A DNA stretch of 64,000 nucleotides from Achromobacter piechaudii NBRC 102461 (GCF_001571245.1 NZ_BCTK01000006.1:744001-808000), one strand, 5' to 3'; shown: positions 1 to 9,364, numbered from the stretch's first letter. Numbers and translations are program-made. Notes: a model not told the origin generated them from the letters alone.

Positions 1-2748
1 CACCGTGCCAGCCGCGCCGCCCAGGATGACGAAGGAGTCAGTCGGTTGGCGCGGCCCCGTCACGCTGCCGACCGCATCGGTCCAATTGGCGCTGGTGCGA
101 GACCATACGCCCGATCCGCCTCCCAGCTGCGTCGGGCTGGCCAGTCCGTTTGCATTCCAGATGTTCAGCGTCAGCCCGCCGGTGTTGATCAGGTTGACCT
201 GTTTGGCGGCGGAAAGGTATTGCAGGGCAACGCCCGGTGTCGGGAGCAGGCCACCGTTGTACAGGCTTAGTGAGCCGGTGTAGTCAAACAAGCGGTACAC
301 GCCCAGGCCATAGCCGCCGCCATCCTGTACGTTCAGTTGCGCTCCCGCCAGTTGCAGGTTGCCGTTGACGGAGACGCTATGGCTGACGCCGGGCGCGGCC
401 AGGCTGAACTCCGCTTGCGACCCTTGGGCCAGCGTCAGGTCGCCATTGATGGTGAAGACGCCTGCGGAGGCGCCCGGCGCGAGCCGGCCGCCGGATTCCA
501 CGGTTACGTCGCCATTGACCTGACCGAAGCCGCCCAGCGTGGCCGTGTTGGCGACGGTGATGTTGCTGGTCACGGCGGCGTTGCTCTGCGCGGCGCTGGA
601 CCCGACCAGCAACGTGCCGCCCGCGACCTGGGTTTGCCCGGTGTAGCTGTTTGCGCCGTTGAGCGACAGCGTTCCCGAGCCGGTCTTGAAGAGGTCGCCC
701 GCGCCTTCGATCTGGCCGGCATAGGTGCCCGAGCCCAAGGTCATGCGGCTGGCAACCTTGACCACGCCGCCGTTGCCATCGAGCGACGCGAAGGTCTGGC
801 CCGGCGTCGCCGCCAGGTCGAAGGTTCCACCGGCATTGACGGTCAGGGCCGAGGTCGAGGCCAGCGTGCCGTTGGTCGCCAGGGCCAGCGTGCCGCCGTT
901 CACGGTGATGCCGCCCGTGAAGCTGTTGGCGCCACTCAGCGTCTGGGTGCCGCTATCGGTCTTGACCAGCGCGCCCGTGCCCGCGATCTGGCCAGCGAAT
1001 GTGGTCGATTCCGGGCCGGCCAGCGTCAACGTGCCCGAACCAAGCTGTACGCCGCCCGCTCCGGCAAGCGTTCTCAAGGTCTGATTGCCGCCGTTGCTCA
1101 GGTCCAGCGTCGTGCCCGCGGCAAGGTTGATCGCGCTGTTGGCGAGACTGCCACCCCCGGCGATCGCCAGGGAGCCCGCGTTGATGAAGGTCGAGCCCGT
1201 GAATGGGTTCGAGCCGCTCAGGGTCAAGCCGCCCACCCCTTCCTTGGTCAAGGTGCCCGCGCCTGAAAGCGCCCCGGCAAACGTTCCGTTCGCGATCTGC
1301 TGGAACGTCAGCGCGCCCTCGTTGGCGATGTTGCCTTGCAGGTTGCTCGCGTCGCCGCGCAGCGACGACATCAGCTGTATCGTCGTCCCGCCAGAGTAGG
1401 TGTTCACGCCGCTGAACGTGATCGGGGCGGCGTTCTGCACCGTCACACCGCCCGTGCCCGACAGATTGCCCGACAGGGTGAAGCCGATTACGCCCGCCGT
1501 CGTCAATCCTTGGGCGCCCAGCAGGATGTTGTTGGCTAGCGTCTGGCCGCTTGTCGCCATAGCGAGCGCGCCGCCATTCGCATTGATCTGCGCGGCGCCA
1601 AGCACCTGCGCATCGGCCAGCGTGGCCAGCCCGCCGTTCAATTCCGCAACGCCGGTGCTGCTCAACAATACGCTGCTCAGACTCCACGAGCCGCTGTTGA
1701 TCCGCACGGTTTCGAAGTTGATGTAATTGATGCCGGAGACGGCGCCCGCGTTGGTGGAGCCTGTCCCCACGCCTGCCGAGGGCAGGACGTTTTGCAGCAC
1801 CAGCGTATCGCCCGAGCCCGCGCCGCCATCGATCGTGCCGGGCGGCGCGAAGCGCAAGCCGGGTATCCCGGCTGCGGACCAGTCTGCCCCCGCCGTGCCG
1901 GTGCCCCGCGCCACGAACGATCCGGTCACTGCGGTGAATGTGTTGTTGCCGCCCTGGCCCATCGATACGCCGCCAAGGATGACGCCGGCATTGGCGAAAC
2001 TATGGCCCGCGCCCGGCATGCCGGGAGCCTGCAAGCCGACCCGGCCGACGATGGTCCCTTGGTTGACGAATTCCACCCGGCCGCCGCCATACGCGGCCAC
2101 CACCGGCAGATCCGCGGCCTCCATCAGCAAGCCTGCCCGGGGAGCGCTTTGGATCATGCCGGCGTTCGACAGATAGCTCACCCCGCCGCTTCCGTTTTGC
2201 ACCGCCAATGCCATGCCGGCCACGCCGGGCAAAGGATCGGTCGGATCCACCACGCCGCCCAGCTCGCCCGACGCCCCGTTGTTGATGCGGATCGTGCTTC
2301 CCGTGATGTTGCCCACCACCAGGCCTGAAGATGGGCCGGCCGAGACGCCAATCAGGCCCGCGTCGATCCGGCCGAAGTTGCTCACGGTGACATTGCTGCC
2401 GGTCAGTTCCATCGCCACGCCGCCGACCGCAGGATCCACCGCAACGTCGGAGGAAACGGCCACGACCACATTCAATCCGTTGGTATTGCTGGAGAAGTTG
2501 GGCTGGGGGGGGGAAATCGAGCCTATACACGTCACGTTCAGTCCATTCGACGTGCACGCCGCCTGCACCGACGCGCTGACGCCGGTCAGCGCAAAGGCGA
2601 TCGCCAGCCCGGCCGCGTAGCCTGGCGTGCGCGCCGCGATGCCAGTCCGTGCCGAGGCACGACCGCCGCGCGATTGCGACGCCAGTTCGGATGCCGCCTG
2701 CCAGACGCGCAGTTTTCGGTTCCATACCAAACGGTAAATGTGATTCAA
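1..2748 (-). CDS. Autotransporter adhesin, N-terminal part (cut by window edge)
   Basis: This is a type V secreted surface protein; at least 916 codons are open in one frame from 2748 to the window start, so the C-terminal beta-barrel lies outside. The protein begins MNHIYRLVWNRKLRVW, a typical ESPR extended signal peptide, followed by a hydrophobic core and likely cleavage after VSASVQA. The passenger is rich in Gly, Asn, Ser and Thr and shows four or more autotransporter-associated beta-strand repeats of the form NxxTGxTxVxxGxL (for example NTYSGGTTI, NPFTGSTFI, NSFTGGITV, NSYTGQTQV) between about 1400 and 600. The start is a TTG at 2746-2748, chosen because GGAGGA sits eight bases upstream and because the ESPR motif begins exactly there. 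Apparent long plus-strand reading frames over this region are shadows. The ligand or function of the adhesin cannot be told from the passenger. Confidence 0.9.
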   Translation of the reverse strand, partial: MNHIYRLVWNRKLRVWQAASELASQSRGGRASARTGIAARTPGYAAGLAIAFALTGVSASVQAACTSNGLNVTCIGSISPPQPNFSSNTNGLNVVVAVSSDVAVDPAVGGVAMELTGSNVTVSNFGRIDAGLIGVSAGPSSGLVVGNITGSTIRINNGASGELGGVVDPTDPLPGVAGMALAVQNGSGGVSYLSNAGMIQSAPRAGLLMEAADLPVVAAYGGGRVEFVNQGTIVGRVGLQAPGMPGAGHSFANAGVILGGVSMGQGGNNTFTAVTGSFVARGTGTAGADWSAAGIPGLRFAPPGTIDGGAGSGDTLVLQNVLPSAGVGTGSTNAGAVSGINYINFETVRINSGSWSLSSVLLSSTGVAELNGGLATLADAQVLGAAQINANGGALAMATSGQTLANNILLGAQGLTTAGVIGFTLSGNLSGTGGVTVQNAAPITFSGVNTYSGGTTIQLMSSLRGDASNLQGNIANEGALTFQQIANGTFAGALSGAGTLTKEGVGGLTLSGSNPFTGSTFINAGSLAIAGGGSLANSAINLAAGTTLDLSNGGNQTLRTLAGAGGVQLGSGTLTLAGPESTTFAGQIAGTGALVKTDSGTQTLSGANSFTGGITVNGGTLALATNGTLASTSALTVNAGGTFDLAATPGQTFASLDGNGGVVKVASRMTLGSGTYAGQIEGAGDLFKTGSGTLSLNGANSYTGQTQVAGGTLLVGSSAAQSNAAVTSNITVANTATLGGFGQVNGDVTVESGGRLAPGASAGVFTINGDLTLAQGSQAEFSLAAPGVSHSVSVNGNLQLAGAQLNVQDGGGYGLGVYRLFDYTGSLSLYNGGLLPTPGVALQYLSAAKQVNLINTGGLTLNIWNANGLASPTQLGGGSGVWSRTSANWTDAVGSVTGPRQPTDSFVILGGAAGTV

Positions 2749-3073
2749 AACGCGGTCCTCCGGGACTTTTCGGGCGTGCATTCCTTGAAGGGCGACCGCG
2801 ATTTTCGGCCGCGCGAGCGCGTCACGGGCCGATGGCCTGATGCACATGCCGGGAATGATCTGAGCAGGTTGGGATGAATTTCGGGTCAATTAATACTCGA
2901 TGATCCCGTCTTCCAAAAAGCCAAAATAGAGGATTTTTTCCTGCCTTTTCATGGTCATGCGCCGCATCGTCAGGCGGGGCGCGGCGTACCGGCGCGCGCG
3001 CAAAATTTCACCGTTGTCCCCGTGCGCCTGCGGGGATAATGGCGCTTTGCGTGCTTGCCGTGGAGCAGATCGC
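2749..3073. other. Divergent intergenic region, autotransporter / TPR gene
   Basis: About 325 bases separate the two divergent starts. The part from 2880 to 2945 is distinctly AT-rich against the surroundings and contains TATTAAT on the minus strand, a possible -10 for the autotransporter, but no convincing -35 at the right distance. An in-frame ATG at 2951 could extend the TPR protein upstream, but the encoded Arg/Ala-rich stretch has no domain. I see no RNA gene or repeat. Confidence 0.4.
2753..2758 (-). promoter_or_regulatory. Ribosome binding site fixing a TTG start
   Basis: On the minus strand GGAGGA lies about eight bases before TTG-AAT-CAC, which encodes the first residues of the ESPR leader. 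No ATG exists at the ESPR start, so this site decides the start of the autotransporter gene. Confidence 0.75.
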
Positions 3074-4945
3074 TTGGGCCAGACTCCCCCTTTTGCCGAC
3101 CCCCCGCTGACCGTGGCCGCTGCGCTGAACCAGGCGTACGCGCATTGGCAGGCCGGCCAGGCCGCGCCGGCCGAGCAGCTTTGCCTGCGCGTGCTGGGCG
3201 CGGTGCGGGACCAGCCCGATGCGCGCCATTTGCTGGGCCTGATCGCGCTTGCCTACGGCCGATTGGATCTGGCGGCCGATCATCTGCGCGCCGCATGCCG
3301 GTCGCCGCATGCGCCCGCCGCGTACCACAGCAACCTGGCCGAAGTCTTGCGGCGGCAAGGCTTGTTGGACGAGGCGCAGGAGGCGGCGCGACGCGCCGTG
3401 GCGCTGGACCCGCAGCAGGCTGAGGGCTGGAACAATCTGGGCATCATCCTGCAAGAGCAGAGGCAGTTGGAGGCCAGTCTGCAATGCCTGCGGCGCGTGG
3501 CCGCGCTGTTGCCGGATAGTCCGCAGGCGCACAACAACCTGGGCAACACCTGCAAGCAATTGGGCGATAACGCGCAGGCGCTTGAGCATTACCGCCGCGC
3601 GCTGGCCTTGGATCCCGATTACGCGCAGGCGCTCGCCAACCTGTCGGTCGCATTGTTCGATGAGGGCCGCTCCGACGAAGCGCTGACCGCCATCCGCCGC
3701 GCCATCGACATCGACCCCTTGATGCCGCAAGCGCACGAGCATCTGGCGCGCATCGAGCAAGCCGGTCAGGGGCGCGCCACTGTGTCCGAGGCCCAAGCTC
3801 GCGAGCATCAATCGATTCATCAGGAGGCGCAGGCGTTGCTGATCGCGATGCGCCATGCCGAGGCCGAAGCCTTGCTGCGAGGCGCGCTGGCGGCAGGCGA
3901 GGACACGCCGTTGCTGTGGCGGCTACTGGCGCAGGCCATCCGGCCGCTGGGCAAGGTTGGCGAAGCGCGCGCGATCCTTGAACGGGTCGTGCGCGCGATG
4001 CCCGGCGATGCCGAGGCGCGCTTCGACCTGGCCGAGCTGCTGCTGCTTGAAGGCGACTTCGAAGCCGGCTGGCGCGAATACCGTTGGCGCTATCACATGG
4101 CGCACACCGTCATGCGCGGTCGCCCTGTGCAAAAGCCGCGTTGGGATGGCCAGCCCATCGTCGGCAAGACGCTGCTGATCCACGATGAACAAGGCTACGG
4201 CGACACCTTCCAGTTCTTGCAGCTGGTGGCCTGGGCGCGGCAACGCAGCGGCGCGCGCGTCATTCTTGAAGTCAACGCGCAGTGTCATGCGCTGGCCGAA
4301 CGCAGCGGCGGGTTCGATGTGATCATCCGCGAGGGCGACATACCTCCCGCGTTCGACGTGCATTGCGAATTGATGAGCTTGCCGCTGGCGCTGGGCCTGC
4401 GTCTGACTGACCTGCCGGCGCGCACCGCGTACCTGCGCGCGGACCCCGTGCGCGTCGCGCGATGGCGTGCGCGTCTGGCGGCGTTGCCGCGTCCGTGGGT
4501 CGGTCTGGTGTGGGCGGGTCGGCCCGACCATCCCAATGATGCGCAGCGATCGTTGGCGTTGTCCGATCTGGCGCCGCTGGCGCAAGCCGGCATCACGTTC
4601 ATCAGCTTGCAGAAAGGCGAGGCGGCGGCGCAGGCCGATGCCCCGCCCGAGGGCTTGTTGCTGGCGCCCGTCAGCCAGGACATCCAGGACTTCGACGACA
4701 CCGCCGCGCTGATCAGCCTGCTGGACGTGCTGGTGTCGGTGGACTCAGCGCCCGCTCATCTGGCCGGCGCGCTGGGCTGCCCGGTGTGGGTGCTGCTGCC
4801 GTTCGCGCCGGATTGGAGATGGTTGCAGCAGCGCACCGACACGCCGTGGTATCCGTCGATGCGCCTGTTTCGCCAACCCCGCCCGCACGCATGGGGGCCG
4901 GTGCTGCAAGACGTGGCCGCCGCGCTGCGCCTGCTGCCTACCTGA
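3074..4945 (+). CDS. TPR protein with C-terminal GT9/heptosyltransferase-like domain
   Basis: The N-terminal third carries tandem tetratricopeptide repeats (for example AYHSNLAEVLRRQGLLDEA, GWNNLGIILQEQRQLEAS, AHNNLGNTCKQLGDNAQA). After a linker the C-terminal half looks like the glycosyltransferase family 9 / ADP-heptosyltransferase fold, ending with the family's typical DVLVSVDSAPAHLAGALGCPVWVLLP, where the donor binds. Such TPR-glycosyltransferase fusions are common in beta-proteobacteria and often have no known acceptor. I place the start at TTG 3074 because GGAG lies eight bases upstream and the repeats begin soon after; ATG 2951 in the same frame is possible. The gene ends convergently with the SDR gene, overlapping it by eight bases. 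Whether it is an active transferase is unknown. Confidence 0.8.
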   Translation: MGQTPPFADPPLTVAAALNQAYAHWQAGQAAPAEQLCLRVLGAVRDQPDARHLLGLIALAYGRLDLAADHLRAACRSPHAPAAYHSNLAEVLRRQGLLDEAQEAARRAVALDPQQAEGWNNLGIILQEQRQLEASLQCLRRVAALLPDSPQAHNNLGNTCKQLGDNAQALEHYRRALALDPDYAQALANLSVALFDEGRSDEALTAIRRAIDIDPLMPQAHEHLARIEQAGQGRATVSEAQAREHQSIHQEAQALLIAMRHAEAEALLRGALAAGEDTPLLWRLLAQAIRPLGKVGEARAILERVVRAMPGDAEARFDLAELLLLEGDFEAGWREYRWRYHMAHTVMRGRPVQKPRWDGQPIVGKTLLIHDEQGYGDTFQFLQLVAWARQRSGARVILEVNAQCHALAERSGGFDVIIREGDIPPAFDVHCELMSLPLALGLRLTDLPARTAYLRADPVRVARWRARLAALPRPWVGLVWAGRPDHPNDAQRSLALSDLAPLAQAGITFISLQKGEAAAQADAPPEGLLLAPVSQDIQDFDDTAALISLLDVLVSVDSAPAHLAGALGCPVWVLLPFAPDWRWLQQRTDTPWYPSMRLFRQPRPHAWGPVLQDVAAALRLLPT

Positions 4946-5699
4946 GCGCGACGCTCATGCCGCCATCGGCCATCACGACCGCGCCGACGATATAGCTGGC
5001 CTTGTCCGAGGCCAGGAAGGCGATGACCTCGGCGATTTCACGCGGGTCGGCCGCGCGCTTGATCGGCGCGTTCTTGCCGTGCTCGGCCAGAAACGCCGGC
5101 CCGTCCGCATGCAGATGATTGGTGATGTTGGTCACCGCGTCGCCCGAGCCCACGGCGTTCACGCGGATGCCGTGGTCGATGGCCTCCAATGACATGGCGC
5201 GGGTCAGCTGCGCCAGCGCGCCTTTGGACGCGGCATAGGCGGCTATCGTGGGAAAGGCCTGATAGCAGGCGTATGAACCCACGTTGACGATGGCGCCGGA
5301 CTGGTTCGGCATCATCGCGCGCAGCGCTTCGCGCGAGAACAGGAATGCGCCGGTGGCGTTCACGGCCTGGATGCCGTTCCAGTCGTCAAGGCTCATGTCG
5401 ATGACGGGCTTGTTGATGATGATGCCCGCGTTGTTCACCAGGATGTCCAGCTTGCCGAATTGTTCGAGGGCGGTGGACACGGCCTGCGCCGCGCTGGCTT
5501 CAAGCGCCACATCGGCCACAAGCGGGACGATGCCCGGCCGCGCCAGCGCCTGCACGTTTGCGCCACGGTCCACGGCGACGACGCGCGCGCCTTGCGCGTG
5601 CAGCAGTTCGGTGGTGGCCAGCCCGATGCCGCTGGCCGCGCCGGTCACGATGGCGACCTTGCCGGAAGACGCGTGGGAGTCAGAGGGAAGAACAGTCAT
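4938..5699 (-). CDS. SDR family oxidoreductase
   Basis: A classical short-chain dehydrogenase/reductase of 253 residues. It has the cofactor motif TGAASGIG near residue 20, NNAG in the middle strand, and the catalytic Ser (NVGSYACYQ) and YAASK (Tyr-x-x-x-Lys) motif. A late segment matches the FabG-type C-terminus (FLASDKASYIVGAVVMADGGMSV). It is the second gene of a two-gene operon, 21 bases after another SDR gene. Substrate is unknown; FabG-like 3-oxoacyl, sugar or steroid alcohol dehydrogenases all share these features. The AraC-type regulator transcribed divergently from the operon is its likely controller (inference from orientation only). Confidence 0.9.
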   Translation of the reverse strand: MTVLPSDSHASSGKVAIVTGAASGIGLATTELLHAQGARVVAVDRGANVQALARPGIVPLVADVALEASAAQAVSTALEQFGKLDILVNNAGIIINKPVIDMSLDDWNGIQAVNATGAFLFSREALRAMMPNQSGAIVNVGSYACYQAFPTIAAYAASKGALAQLTRAMSLEAIDHGIRVNAVGSGDAVTNITNHLHADGPAFLAEHGKNAPIKRAADPREIAEVIAFLASDKASYIVGAVVMADGGMSVALR

Positions 5700-5720
5700 G
5701 GTCGGGTTCCGTCAAGCAGA

Positions 5721-6455
5721 TCAATAGGGGCTGGCGGTGGGACGCAACACGATTTCGCTGACGTCCACATCGGCCGGTTGTTCGATGGCGTAGGCCACGG
5801 CGCGCGCGATGGCGTCGGGCGTCAACGCGATGCGGCGGAAGGCATGCATGGCCTCGCGCGCGGTGTCGTCGGTGATGGAATCGGCCAGTTCCGACTCGAC
5901 CACGCCGGGGCAGATCACCGTGACGCGGATGCGGTCGGATTCCTGCCGCAGTCCGTCCGAGATGGCGCGCACCGCGTACTTGGTGGCGCAGTACACGGCG
6001 GCGGTGGGCGACACCGACAGTCCGCCGATCGAAGAAATATTGATGACCTGGCCGTATCCCTGCGCCTCCATCGTCGGCAGCACGGCGGCGATGCCATGCA
6101 ACACGCCTCGGATGTTCACGTCGATCATGCGGTTCCATTCATCGACCTTCACGGCGCGCAGCGGCGACAGCGGCATGACGCCCGCGTTGTTGACGATGAC
6201 GTCGATCTTTCCGTAACGCTCCAGGGCGAATCCGGCGAAGGCGTTGACGCTGTCGGCCGAGGTCACGTCCAGCACCTGGTAGCTGACCGCGCCGCCACCG
6301 GCCAGCAGCTCGGCGGCCAGCGCCGCAAGGCGGTCGGCCCGGCGCGCGCCGATGACCAGGCGATGGCCCTGCGCGGCCAGCAGGCGCACCGTGGCTTCGC
6401 CGATGCCGCTGCTGGCGCCCGTGACCAGCACGACCTTCGATTGCGTGTTGTCCAT
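5721..6455 (-). CDS. SDR family oxidoreductase
   Basis: Short-chain dehydrogenase of about 244 residues with TGASSGIG (cofactor), NNAGVMP, catalytic NISSIGG and YCATKYAV (Tyr-x-x-x-Lys). It resembles the YdfG/NodG-like clade often called NADP-dependent serine/3-hydroxy acid dehydrogenase, but the substrate cannot be read from sequence. The ATG at 6455 is preferred to an in-frame TTG at 6461 because AGGAGA lies seven bases before the ATG. First gene of the operon with the SDR at 4938-5699; divergent from the AraC-type regulator. Confidence 0.9.
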   Translation of the reverse strand: MDNTQSKVVLVTGASSGIGEATVRLLAAQGHRLVIGARRADRLAALAAELLAGGGAVSYQVLDVTSADSVNAFAGFALERYGKIDVIVNNAGVMPLSPLRAVKVDEWNRMIDVNIRGVLHGIAAVLPTMEAQGYGQVINISSIGGLSVSPTAAVYCATKYAVRAISDGLRQESDRIRVTVICPGVVESELADSITDDTAREAMHAFRRIALTPDAIARAVAYAIEQPADVDVSEIVLRPTASPY

Positions 6456-6630
6456 CTGCAAATCTCCTGTGGTTGAACAATAGAAACGCGTTGATGAAAT
6501 CTTAGGTTTGGGCTGCTGGCGGGCGAATACCCGTAACGATGGCGGTCTTGCCTATTCCTATCGAATGGGTGTTTTGCAAGCCGGGCAGGGCGGTAGAATC
6601 GCAGCCACCCGCCCCGTCAAAGGAAGCTCC

Positions 6631-7569
6631 GTGCATACCGATAGGAATTCGGCGTCGACAACAATGGCGAGCCTGCTCGAACGGCTGGCCCCGAACGAGG
6701 GCTACACCCAGTCGGCGCTGGAAGGCGTGCGCTTCATGCGCTCGAACCGGCCGCTGGGCCGCACGCCCGTGCTGTACGAGCCGGGCATCGTGATCGTGTG
6801 CCAGGGGCGCAAGGTGGGCTTTTTGGGCGACGAGGTCTATGTGTACGACGCGCAGCACTATCTGGTGCTGTCCGTGCCCTTGCCTTTTTCGACGGAAACC
6901 GAAGCCAGCGAAGCCGAGCCCATGCTGGCGGTATCGGTGGGGCTGGACCCGACCGAGCTGACCGAACTCATCCTGGCCATGGACGACGCGCCACCCGCCC
7001 ACACCGCGCCGCTGGGCATCGTGTCCACGCCGCTCGATGCCGATCTGTCCGACGCCACGCTGCGCCTGTTGCGTGCGCTATGTACGCCCGTGGAGGCGCG
7101 CGTGCTGGGGCCGTCGCTGCGGCGCGAGATCCTCTTTCGGGTGCTGTCCGGCACGCAGGGCGAGGCCGTGCGCGCCGCGCTGGTGCATCAGGGGCGCTTT
7201 GGCCGGGTGGCGCGCGCGCTGCGCCGGATCCACGCCGATTTTTCGCAGCCGCTGGACGTCGGCAGCCTGGCGCACGAAGCCGGCATGAGCGTGCCCGCCT
7301 TTCATGCCAACTTCCGCATGGTGACGCAGACTTCACCCATCCAGTACATCAAGTCGACGCGACTGCATCAGGCACGCTTGATGATGATCCGCGACGGGCT
7401 GACGGCGGCGTCGGCGTCGGCACGGGTGGGGTACGAAAGCCCGTCGCAGTTTTCCCGCGAATTCAAGCGCTTTTTCGGCCGCACGCCCGTGGACGAGGCT
7501 CGTGACATGCGCGCCTCGTTCGCGTTGTCGCCCGCCGCGTCGCTGGCCGATTATTCCGGGCCGCACTGA
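6631..7569 (+). CDS. AraC family transcriptional regulator (AraC_N type)
   Basis: A 312-residue regulator. The N-terminal half matches the AraC_N cupin-like ligand domain (RPLGRTPVLYEPGIVIVCQG, then YLVLSVPLPF), and the C-terminal half holds two helix-turn-helix motifs ending with the family signature ASARVGYESPSQFSREFKRFFGRTP. The start is GTG 6631, with AGGAAG at the right distance; an upstream in-frame ATG at 6508 would add a stretch unlike the family. It is divergent from the two SDR genes, the usual arrangement in which this regulator type controls neighbouring dehydrogenases. The effector is probably a small organic molecule or aldehyde (inference). Confidence 0.9.
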   Translation: MHTDRNSASTTMASLLERLAPNEGYTQSALEGVRFMRSNRPLGRTPVLYEPGIVIVCQGRKVGFLGDEVYVYDAQHYLVLSVPLPFSTETEASEAEPMLAVSVGLDPTELTELILAMDDAPPAHTAPLGIVSTPLDADLSDATLRLLRALCTPVEARVLGPSLRREILFRVLSGTQGEAVRAALVHQGRFGRVARALRRIHADFSQPLDVGSLAHEAGMSVPAFHANFRMVTQTSPIQYIKSTRLHQARLMMIRDGLTAASASARVGYESPSQFSREFKRFFGRTPVDEARDMRASFALSPAASLADYSGPH

Positions 7570-7677
7570 ACGCACAGAGATCGGTTACAGCTGCATCCAG
7601 CCTGACACACGATGTGCTCCCGTTTTGACGGGCGCGGAAGTACAACGGCGATGTTGCTGATACTTCTGGAGCCTTTC

Positions 7678-8175
7678 ATGCGTACTACCTGTCGCCTGCT
7701 GACCCTTGCCTTGTGCCTGTCCGTGGGGGCGCCCGCGCTGGCCGCACCGCCCGAGGGCAAGGGCAAGCCCGATAAATCGGATCAAGGCCAAGGGCAGGGC
7801 CAAGGACAGGGCAAAGGCAAAGGTCAGGGGCAGGGAAATTCTGCCGACAAGAACGGCAAGTCGAACGGCGGCAATGGCAAGAACGATGGTGGCGATGTGC
7901 TTCGGAGCGCCGGCATCTCGGTCTCGACCGCGCGCGGCTACGCCACGGAATATCACGTCACCGGCTATGCGCCGCTGCCGCCGGGCATCCGCAAGAACCT
8001 GGCGCGCGGCAAACCGCTGCCGCCGGGAATCGCCAAGAAGATGGTGCCCGGGCCCATGCTGGCCAGGCTGCCCGTCTATCCCGGCTATGAATGGCGCGTC
8101 GCCGGATCGGATCTGGTTCTGGTGGCCATCGCCACGGCCGTCGTTGCGGACATTCTGGTCAACGTCTTTGATTGA
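7678..8175 (+). CDS. CigR/RcnB-like periplasmic protein with Gln-Gly-Lys-rich linker
   Basis: A 165-residue exported protein. A signal peptide (MRTTCRLLTLALCLSVGAPALA) is followed by a low-complexity stretch of Gly, Gln, Lys and Asn made by short repeats of a GGCCAAGG-like unit, then a compact C-terminal domain with YHVTGYAPLPPGIRKNLARG, LPPGIAKKM and a final hydrophobic helix. This C-terminus matches the family named after Salmonella CigR (anti-virulence regulator) and related RcnB-like proteins. The start has GGAG seven bases upstream; a longer in-frame extension to 7612 is unlikely. A 12-bp stem hairpin follows the gene. What it does in this organism is not known. Confidence 0.75.
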   Translation: MRTTCRLLTLALCLSVGAPALAAPPEGKGKPDKSDQGQGQGQGQGKGKGQGQGNSADKNGKSNGGNGKNDGGDVLRSAGISVSTARGYATEYHVTGYAPLPPGIRKNLARGKPLPPGIAKKMVPGPMLARLPVYPGYEWRVAGSDLVLVAIATAVVADILVNVFD

Positions 8176-8193
8176 ACGCCGGGCATGAGGTTT

Positions 8194-8235
8194 GCTGGCG
8201 CATCGGGCTTCGGTATCTCCTTTCGATGCGCCAGC
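8194..8235 (+). terminator. Hairpin after the CigR-like gene
   Basis: GCTGGCGCATCG at 8194-8205 pairs perfectly with CGATGCGCCAGC at 8224-8235 around an 18-base loop, followed by a weak U-rich stretch. It fits a transcription terminator for the preceding gene and argues against translation of the FUSC gene starting upstream of it. Confidence 0.55.
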
Positions 8236-8326
8236 TTCTGTTTCATACGTGCCTACTCACACCAAGCTTCAACGTTTCTGCCTGACCTCCCGGTTGCTCA
8301 ACACCACGGCTTACTGCCGCGCCCTG

Positions 8327-9364
8327 ATGGCGGAGGATTTGTTTCGCCTGCCCTTGCAAACCATCGCCGCCGTATTGATGGCCTTCGTGTGGATGCGATG
8401 GCACGACATGCGCGAGATCGCCTGGGGCGCGTTTTCCGCCTTGTTCGTGGTGCGCGCCAGTGTCGAAGGCACCGTGGGCGAAGCGTCTGCCCGGGTCGTG
8501 GGGGCGTTGCTGGGCGTGGTGCTTGGCGTGTCGCTGGTGCTGGCGGCGGACGTGGCGGGCGCGAGCCCCCTCTGGAGCATCGCGGCGGGTGTGGGCGGCG
8601 CGGCCTATCTGTCGATACGCTGGACCATGTTGAGCTACAGCCTGGTGACCGTCACCATCCTGACCGTCACGCCTGACGGCGACATCCTGGGCGGCGCCTT
8701 GAATAAAACCCTGGCCATTGCGGTCGGGTCCGCGTCGGGCATCCTGGCCGCGCTGGCGGTGTTGCCGCTATCGGCGCGGCGCAGCGCGCGCCAGAATCTG
8801 GCCGCGTCCATCGATGCCTATGGCGACATGCTGGTCGATTGGGCGGCGGCGTTCAATGAAGGGCGTCAGCGCCCGCGCCTGCACGAACGGCCGATCATGG
8901 AACGGGCGCGATGGCGCGCGCGCGACATGGCGACGCAGGCTTGCGCGTTTCCGCTGGACAGGCTGACTTCGCGCCTGTCGGTCTATCAGCTGCATGAACG
9001 TATCGAGGGCTTGTGGCGCACCGCGCCCATCATGGAACGCGCCGGCAGCTTTGTGTTGTCGGAGCGCACCTGCCATGACCTGGGGCCGGCGTTGCACGCG
9101 GTGGCGGCGGCGCTCAAGCAGCAGATCGGCTGCCTGGCCAGCGCCTTGGGAGACGAGGAATTCACGCAGTCCTGCCGCGTGCCGGACGCGGCGATCCAAG
9201 CGCTGGATGACGCGATCGAGGCGGCGCTGTGCTGCCCCGATTGCGACGCCACGGAACGGCAGGCCATCGGCGTGATCCGCTGGATCTGGCAGGAAGTGGC
9301 CAGGGAAGTGGAAGACCTGGCCGGCTACCTGTTGGAAGGGCGCGTAGGCGCCGTTACTGCGTGA
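8327..9364 (+). CDS. FUSC family inner-membrane protein
   Basis: About 345 residues. The first 160 residues form at least five or six closely packed hydrophobic segments (LQTIAAVLMAFVWMRW, WGAFSALFVV, VVGALLGVVLGVSLVLAADV and following), a layout of the fusaric-acid-resistance (FUSC/aromatic acid exporter) superfamily, followed by a soluble helical region. It is about half the length of full two-module FUSC exporters. The start is uncertain: ATG 8327 sits right before the first membrane helix, while GTG 8249 and TTG 8192 are in frame upstream, the latter inside a hairpin. No start has a strong ribosome site. The gene ends convergently with the PIG-L gene, overlapping by 11 bases. Substrate unknown. 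Confidence 0.7.
   Translation: MAEDLFRLPLQTIAAVLMAFVWMRWHDMREIAWGAFSALFVVRASVEGTVGEASARVVGALLGVVLGVSLVLAADVAGASPLWSIAAGVGGAAYLSIRWTMLSYSLVTVTILTVTPDGDILGGALNKTLAIAVGSASGILAALAVLPLSARRSARQNLAASIDAYGDMLVDWAAAFNEGRQRPRLHERPIMERARWRARDMATQACAFPLDRLTSRLSVYQLHERIEGLWRTAPIMERAGSFVLSERTCHDLGPALHAVAAALKQQIGCLASALGDEEFTQSCRVPDAAIQALDDAIEAALCCPDCDATERQAIGVIRWIWQEVAREVEDLAGYLLEGRVGAVTA

Noticed and set aside
337..1266. Plus-strand frame opposite the autotransporter
   Set aside because: It has Arg/Gly/Ala composition and no domain; the minus-strand frame shows beta-strand repeats in continuous reading.
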